This document shows, one piece after another, positions 60,144 through 64,000 of a DNA stretch of 64,000 nucleotides; the first letter of the stretch is position 1, and the number at the start of each line of letters is the position of its first letter. Made by a program: the position numbers and the translations under genes. The stretch spans positions 992,001-1,056,000 of the forward strand of contig JBQQPY010000002.1 of assembly GCA_052258065.1 (NCBI GenBank), written 5' to 3'. The DNA is from JBQQPY01 sp052258065 (GTDB taxonomy: Bacteria > Pseudomonadota > Gammaproteobacteria > Enterobacterales > Enterobacteriaceae). The notes under the pieces were generated by a model. It saw nothing but the letters and a program-made list of their open reading frames with translations. It made no database searches and was not told the DNA's origin.

Positions 60144-61383
60144 TTGTCTAAGCGTCGAGTAGTTGTGACCGGACTTGGCATGTTGTCTCCTGTCGGCAAT
60201 ACTGTAGAATCTACGTGGAGAGCACTCCTTGCCGGACAGAGTGGCATCAGCCTAATCAACCATTTTGATACTACTGCCTATGCAACACGTTTTGCAGGCC
60301 TAGTCAAAGAATTTAATTCTGAAGATTATCTGTCGCGTAAAGAAGCCCGAAAGATGGATGCCTTCATCCAATATGGCGTTGCCGCCGGCCTCCAGGCAAT
60401 GCGGGACTCCAGCCTAGTGATAACCGAAGAAAACGCTGATCGTATCGGCTCCGCTATCGGTTCAGGTATTGGCGGTCTAGGGTTAATTGAAGAAAATCAT
60501 AGCGCCTTATTGAACGGCGGACCAAGTAAAATCAGTCCGTTCTTCGTGCCTTCAACCATTGTCAATATGGTCTCAGGTCATTTATCCATCAGGTGCGGCC
60601 TTCGCGGACCGAGCATTTCTATTGCTACCGCCTGTACCAGCGGTGTGCATAATATCGGCCATGCGGCGCGCATTATCGCTTATAACGACGCAGACGTCAT
60701 GCTAGCGGGGGGCTGAAAAAGGCAGCACGCCGCTGGGCGTCGGTGGTTTTGGTGCGGCGCGAGCGCTGTCGACCCGCAACGACAACCCTCAGGCCGCAAG
60801 CCGTCCTTGGGATCGCGATCGTGACGGTTTCGTTCTTGCCGACGGTGCTGGCGTGATGGTGCTGGAAGAGTACGAGCATGCCAAACGGCGCGGCGTAAAA
60901 ATATACGCGGAAGTTGTCGGATTTGGAATGAGCAGCGATGCTTACCACATGACCTCACCACCGGATGACGGCGCCGGCGCCGCAAGATCAATGGTCAATG
61001 CGCTACGCGATGCGGGGATAACGCCGGCGCAAGTAACCTACATCAATGCGCACGGTACCTCGACTCCCGCCGGCGATAAAGCCGAAACTCAGGCAGTTAA
61101 GGCAGTATTCGCTGAGTCTGCTAGCAAAATAATGGTGAGCTCTACGAAGTCGATGACGGGTCATCTACTTGGAGCAGCCGGCGCCATCGAAGCTATCTTC
61201 AGCGTGTTGGCTTTACGCGATCAGGCGATTCCACCGACCATTAATCTAGATAATCCCGACGAAGGCTGCGATCTAGACTATGTGCCCAATGAAGCGCGTC
61301 AGGTTAAGGGAATGGATTACGCCTTGTGCAATTCGTTCGGCTTCGGGGGAACTAACGGCTCGCTGGTGTTCCGCGCTATTTAA
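60144..61383 (+). pseudogene. fabF: FabF, 3-oxoacyl-ACP synthase II, single -2 frameshift
   Basis: Elongation condensing enzyme. TTG start at 60144 with GGAGGA upstream; reads SKRRVVVTGLGMLSPVGN. The catalytic Cys lies in TACTSGVHNIG. At 60705-60716 the frame reads MLAGG and a stop; adding GC restores MLAGGAEKGSTPLGVGGFG. The rest is open with the active His in INAHGTSTPAGDK and in SMTGHLLGAAG, up to FGGTNGSL. The span is 1240 nt, so net -2 (or +1) in a gene of normal size (413). The lesion is loss of one GC unit in GGCGCT. FabB elsewhere could cover the role. Confidence 0.94.
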
Positions 61384-61399
61384 TCGTAAAACGTTGTCC

Positions 61400-61424
61400 A
61401 ATGGTCCGTTATCGGGCCATTTTC
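61400..61424 (+). terminator. Rho-independent terminator after fabF
   Basis: AATGGTCCG/CGGGCCATT stem with one G-U pair, loop TTAT and T run. It lies about 20 bp past the fabF stop. Confidence 0.75.
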
Positions 61425-61439
61425 TCTGATAAAGCAAAT

Positions 61440-62280
61440 TACGCAGCCAGCACACTTTTAGTCTATTCTGGTCTATATCCCGATATGAAAAAATTGTAGC
61501 AATATTTATCAGAAATTAACTTTATAGCTTAGAAAATCGAATTCAACAGTAAATCAACGGTTTTTGCTACAGATTTTCTAGAAGAAATGTCAGTTTATTT
61601 CATTACTCCATCCAGCAGCATAGTTTCACTAAATCCAGATAGACGCATGCCAGGAGTGAGTGTCGTCGTTTTACTAGACATGCGCGGCATTAAGCACAGG
61701 ATAGTTAATCTCGTCTGCTACTGCTATTTGACCTATTCATGTTTGTCGTTGTTGCCATTGAATTAATGATGATAAGCTTTTCTAGAAAGAAGTTCTCATT
61801 TCTTCAGATCATAGTCTTCTGCATGTATGAACCACATCGTCACGTTCTTTATCAGTAGCATATACGGTTCCATTGTCATATGATAGTAAAAACGTGATAT
61901 AATAAAAGAGCTGATTTTAGTACTGAAAATATTTTAGGCAGTCTTCTCTTTCAAATAAAGTTAGGTCACAAGATTCATCAATAAGCGTTAAGCTAAAATC
62001 AGAATATGTATCAATTTTTAAGCGCGATTCGGATTTACTCTAGGCCTGGAGCTTTCACTTCGGGCTTCAGGGAATCCCTTTCTCCAACGAGCCGCAGCAG
62101 AAGAGCCGATTTGAAATCTATCTGCAGCTACACGTGCAGGGCTACTCGCCTCAATCGATTATTCGCGATCTTAAGTTCTGACTGTAAGAGTATACAATTG
62201 AGACCTCAGAGAAAATTAGCTATAACATATAGATGAATAGCTATTCAATAAACCAGAATGGATAGAAAATGCTTTAGCCT
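61440..62280 (-). mobile_element. IS630-family relic (lineage B)
   Basis: The C-terminal part at 61450-61580 is equivalent to 10.74-10.9 kb, and an N-terminal part at 61980-62200 is equivalent to 8.6-8.73 kb (plus copy). It separates fabF from pabC. Confidence 0.6.
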
Positions 62281-62284
62281 CAAC

Positions 62285-62485
62285 ACGCTGTATGGCATAC
62301 CGGATATTTTCAATATCACTACTAAAAACGTAGTATCAGTGCTCCCAGGTCATAATGTCGGTTCAATCGATACTTAAATTCAGTTAGGTAATAAGGCAGA
62401 TATTAGCTATAAATTGCACAATAATACTTATTATATCGTTTTTAACATTATCCAGCAGAGCATTAATCTACAGTGGAGCTCAAGC
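62285..62485 (-). mobile_element. IS1595-family relic
   Basis: Minus-strand C-terminal part matching 48.9-49.15 kb. It ends about 60 bp before the pabC start. Confidence 0.55.
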
Positions 62486-62547
62486 TTAGCTGTGTAGGGT
62501 GCGTAATCAGGCTTTTAGTCTCTCTCAATCGCCCGAAAGGAGGCAAA

Positions 62548-63345
62548 GTGTATTGGCTCAACGGTATACCGCAGACACAATTGCCGCTCACCGATCGAGC
62601 TATACATTTCGGCGATGGCTTCTTCACCACAGCCCGAGTACTTGACGGAGATATTCCTCTTCTGGCATGGCATATCGAACGGCTAGTGCGGGCAGGGCAG
62701 AGGTTACTCTTTGCATCATTCGATAGCGATGTCCTGCGCCGTGAAATGCTAGCGGCGGCACACGGCGTCAGGGAAGGTATTATCAAAGCGCTAATAAGCC
62801 GCGGCAGCGGTGGCAGAGGCTATAGCTTTCGCGGCTGCGACGCGCCACAGCGCATCGTTTCGCTAATGCCTGCGCCGGCACAGTATCCCCGCTGGCGTCA
62901 AGAAGGGGTACGGCTCAGCCAAAGCCCAGTGCGCCTAGCGCGAAATTCTCTACTAGCGGGCATAAAGCACAATAACCGGCTGGAGCAAGTGCTTATCCGT
63001 GCCCATCTGGACCGAGACGGCTCGGATGAAGCACTGGTGCTAGATAGCGAGGGCGTTGTGGTAGAGTGTTGCAGCGCCAATGTTTTCTGGCGCCGAGGAC
63101 AGGAGGTGTTTACGCCGGTGCTAAGCCATGCCGGTGTCGCCGGTGTGATGCGTCGCCGGGTAATATTGGTGCTGCCAACGTTAGGCTACTCGTTGGAGAA
63201 AGTGAGCGTTAGGCCTAACGCCCTGAGAACGGCAGATGAAGTATTTATCACGAATGCCCTGTTGCCGGTCGTATCGGTGCATGCAATAGAGGCTCGACAG
63301 TACACCGATAGAAAGCTGTATCATCAGCTTAGCTCGCTTTGTTGA
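62548..63345 (+). CDS. pabC: PabC, aminodeoxychorismate lyase
   Basis: PLP enzyme making p-aminobenzoate for folate synthesis, supplying FolP. GTG start at 62548 with AAAGGAGG five bases upstream, giving (M)YWLNGIPQTQLPLTDRAI; further upstream codons are not family-like. 265 residues (E. coli 269). PLP-binding Lys in LAGIKHNNRLEQVL; ISRGSGGRGYS is conserved. The usual next gene mltG (yceG) is absent. It is cut off from fabF by IS relics, so it needs its own promoter. Confidence 0.95.
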   Translation: MYWLNGIPQTQLPLTDRAIHFGDGFFTTARVLDGDIPLLAWHIERLVRAGQRLLFASFDSDVLRREMLAAAHGVREGIIKALISRGSGGRGYSFRGCDAPQRIVSLMPAPAQYPRWRQEGVRLSQSPVRLARNSLLAGIKHNNRLEQVLIRAHLDRDGSDEALVLDSEGVVVECCSANVFWRRGQEVFTPVLSHAGVAGVMRRRVILVLPTLGYSLEKVSVRPNALRTADEVFITNALLPVVSVHAIEARQYTDRKLYHQLSSLC

Positions 63346-63480
63346 AGAACGCCAGATGCGAAGTCGTTATGTTGATTTGTAACCGGTAAGCAATAGTCTT
63401 TAGGAAGAAATACAAAATCAGTGATTAATTAAAAATTAACATCAATTAGTTATAAAAATAATCCTAGTTACTTCATAAGT
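63346..63480. other. Stretch after pabC
   Basis: MITE-like AT-rich sequence near 63420-63470; no gene. Confidence 0.3.
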
Positions 63481-63740
63481 AAACCTGGTTACGCATTTTG
63501 CTGCATTATCGTCAGTGGGCTGTATGGCATTGTCGCTACTTTCAATGCCGTTATGAAAAGCGCGGTATAAGTGCTCCTAAGTCATAAAATCGGTTAAATC
63601 GATACTCAAATGTGGCTGAGTAACAAGACGTTTATTGGACAGAAGTTGTATATCAAATCCCTATTTGATATTCTTCGGGACAATATATTAAAAGTGTCTA
63701 TTTTCAGTATGCCTCAAAATTGGCTGTTTAAAGCACCTAA
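63480..63740 (-). mobile_element. IS1595-family relic
   Basis: Matches the minus-strand C-terminal parts at 48.86-49.15 kb and 62.29-62.48 kb, in worn form. Confidence 0.55.
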
Positions 63741-64000
63741 TCCAGAAATAGAGCAGACTGTTTCTAAATGGAAAAAACGAAATAGTTTTAAGGATCATAG
63801 GCATATTCCTTATCGTTTGTAGACGACGGATGTCACCCGCTCAGGAAGATTTTTATTTACACGGCCATGGATTGGAGCGTTTATATAAAACATAGCAAAC
63901 AGCGTTTAAAAGCTATAAACCCGTCCACCTACATGTTGATAGAAGATATCTTCTAAAAATTTCAAATAAAACTTCACGACGTCATCTTTATCGTAGATAT
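63740..64000 (+). mobile_element. IS481-family relic, runs off the window
   Basis: Plus-strand reading gives TVSKWKKRNSFKDHRHIPYR, the N-terminal helix-turn-helix region, then after a deletion HLHVDRRYL-like codons near 63925-63960. It continues past the right edge. Confidence 0.6.

Noticed and set aside
63610..63822. 70-codon plus-strand open frame
   Set aside because: Its second half is the N-terminal part of an IS481 transposase and its first half is antisense IS1595; not a separate gene.
1..64000. CRISPR array or defence island
   Set aside because: Repeats are dispersed and IS-like; no regularly spaced short direct repeats, and no cas, restriction or toxin-antitoxin gene was found.

Overview
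This window looks like part of the chromosome of a Sodalis-allied insect endosymbiont (Enterobacterales) in mid-stage genome decay. Every gene I can name is closest, by recalled family sequences, to enterobacterial housekeeping proteins, and blocks of gene order match E. coli. The DNA between genes is visibly AT-rich and consists mostly of eroded insertion-sequence (IS) copies. Less than half of the window is gene. I assign the group by inference and do not claim a species.

Layout. 1-13.1 kb: IS debris around a frameshifted OmpC/OmpF-type porin (2545-3650) and a wrecked yibQ (11.7-12.25 kb). 13.1-22.1 kb: suhB, trhO (3' end broken) and metK (frameshifted), separated by debris. 22.3-23.1 kb: a perfect inverted repeat with 304-bp arms. 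24.9-26.35 kb: tusE, yccA and tRNA-Ser(TGA). 28.2-34.3 kb: the rimP-nusA-infB-rbfA-truB operon on the minus strand, preceded by a decayed initiator tRNA (metY). 37.9-51.9 kb: tRNA-Leu(GAG), secG, glmM, folP, ftsH, rlmE, relic yhbY, greA, obgE, relic yhbE, rpmA, rplU and divergent ispB, in the E. coli order with argG and dacB gone. 55.4-63.3 kb: relic yceD, rpmF, plsX, fabH, fabD, fabG, acpP, fabF and pabC on the plus strand.

Function. The survivors serve translation and RNA modification (IF2, NusA, RbfA, RimP, TruB, RlmE, L21, L27, L32, TusE, TrhO, two tRNAs), fatty-acid synthesis (PlsX, FabH, FabD, FabG, AcpP, FabF), folate (FolP, PabC), SAM (MetK), cell-wall precursor (GlmM), quinone side chain (IspB), and membrane quality control or secretion (FtsH, YccA, SecG).

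The most striking pattern is that eight well-conserved genes (porin, trhO, metK, infB, glmM, rlmE, obgE, fabF) each carry exactly one frame-changing lesion, net -1 in seven and -2 in fabF, several in mononucleotide runs; rimP has one clean nonsense codon. Outside the lesion each frame is open to the natural stop. True relics (yibQ, yceD, yhbE, yhbY) instead carry many lesions. This means very recent inactivation, rescue by slippage, or a systematic sequencing error. Other leads are a SuhB lacking key phosphatase metal ligands, the perfect palindrome, a short MITE-like repeat family, and a porin whose constriction-loop acidic residues are replaced.

Five eroded repeat families fill the gaps: IS481, two IS630 lineages (called A and B here), IS1595 (ISXO2-like) and a MITE-like AT-rich repeat of about 320 bp. 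One IS4-like fragment is also present. No CRISPR array, rRNA gene or prophage was seen.
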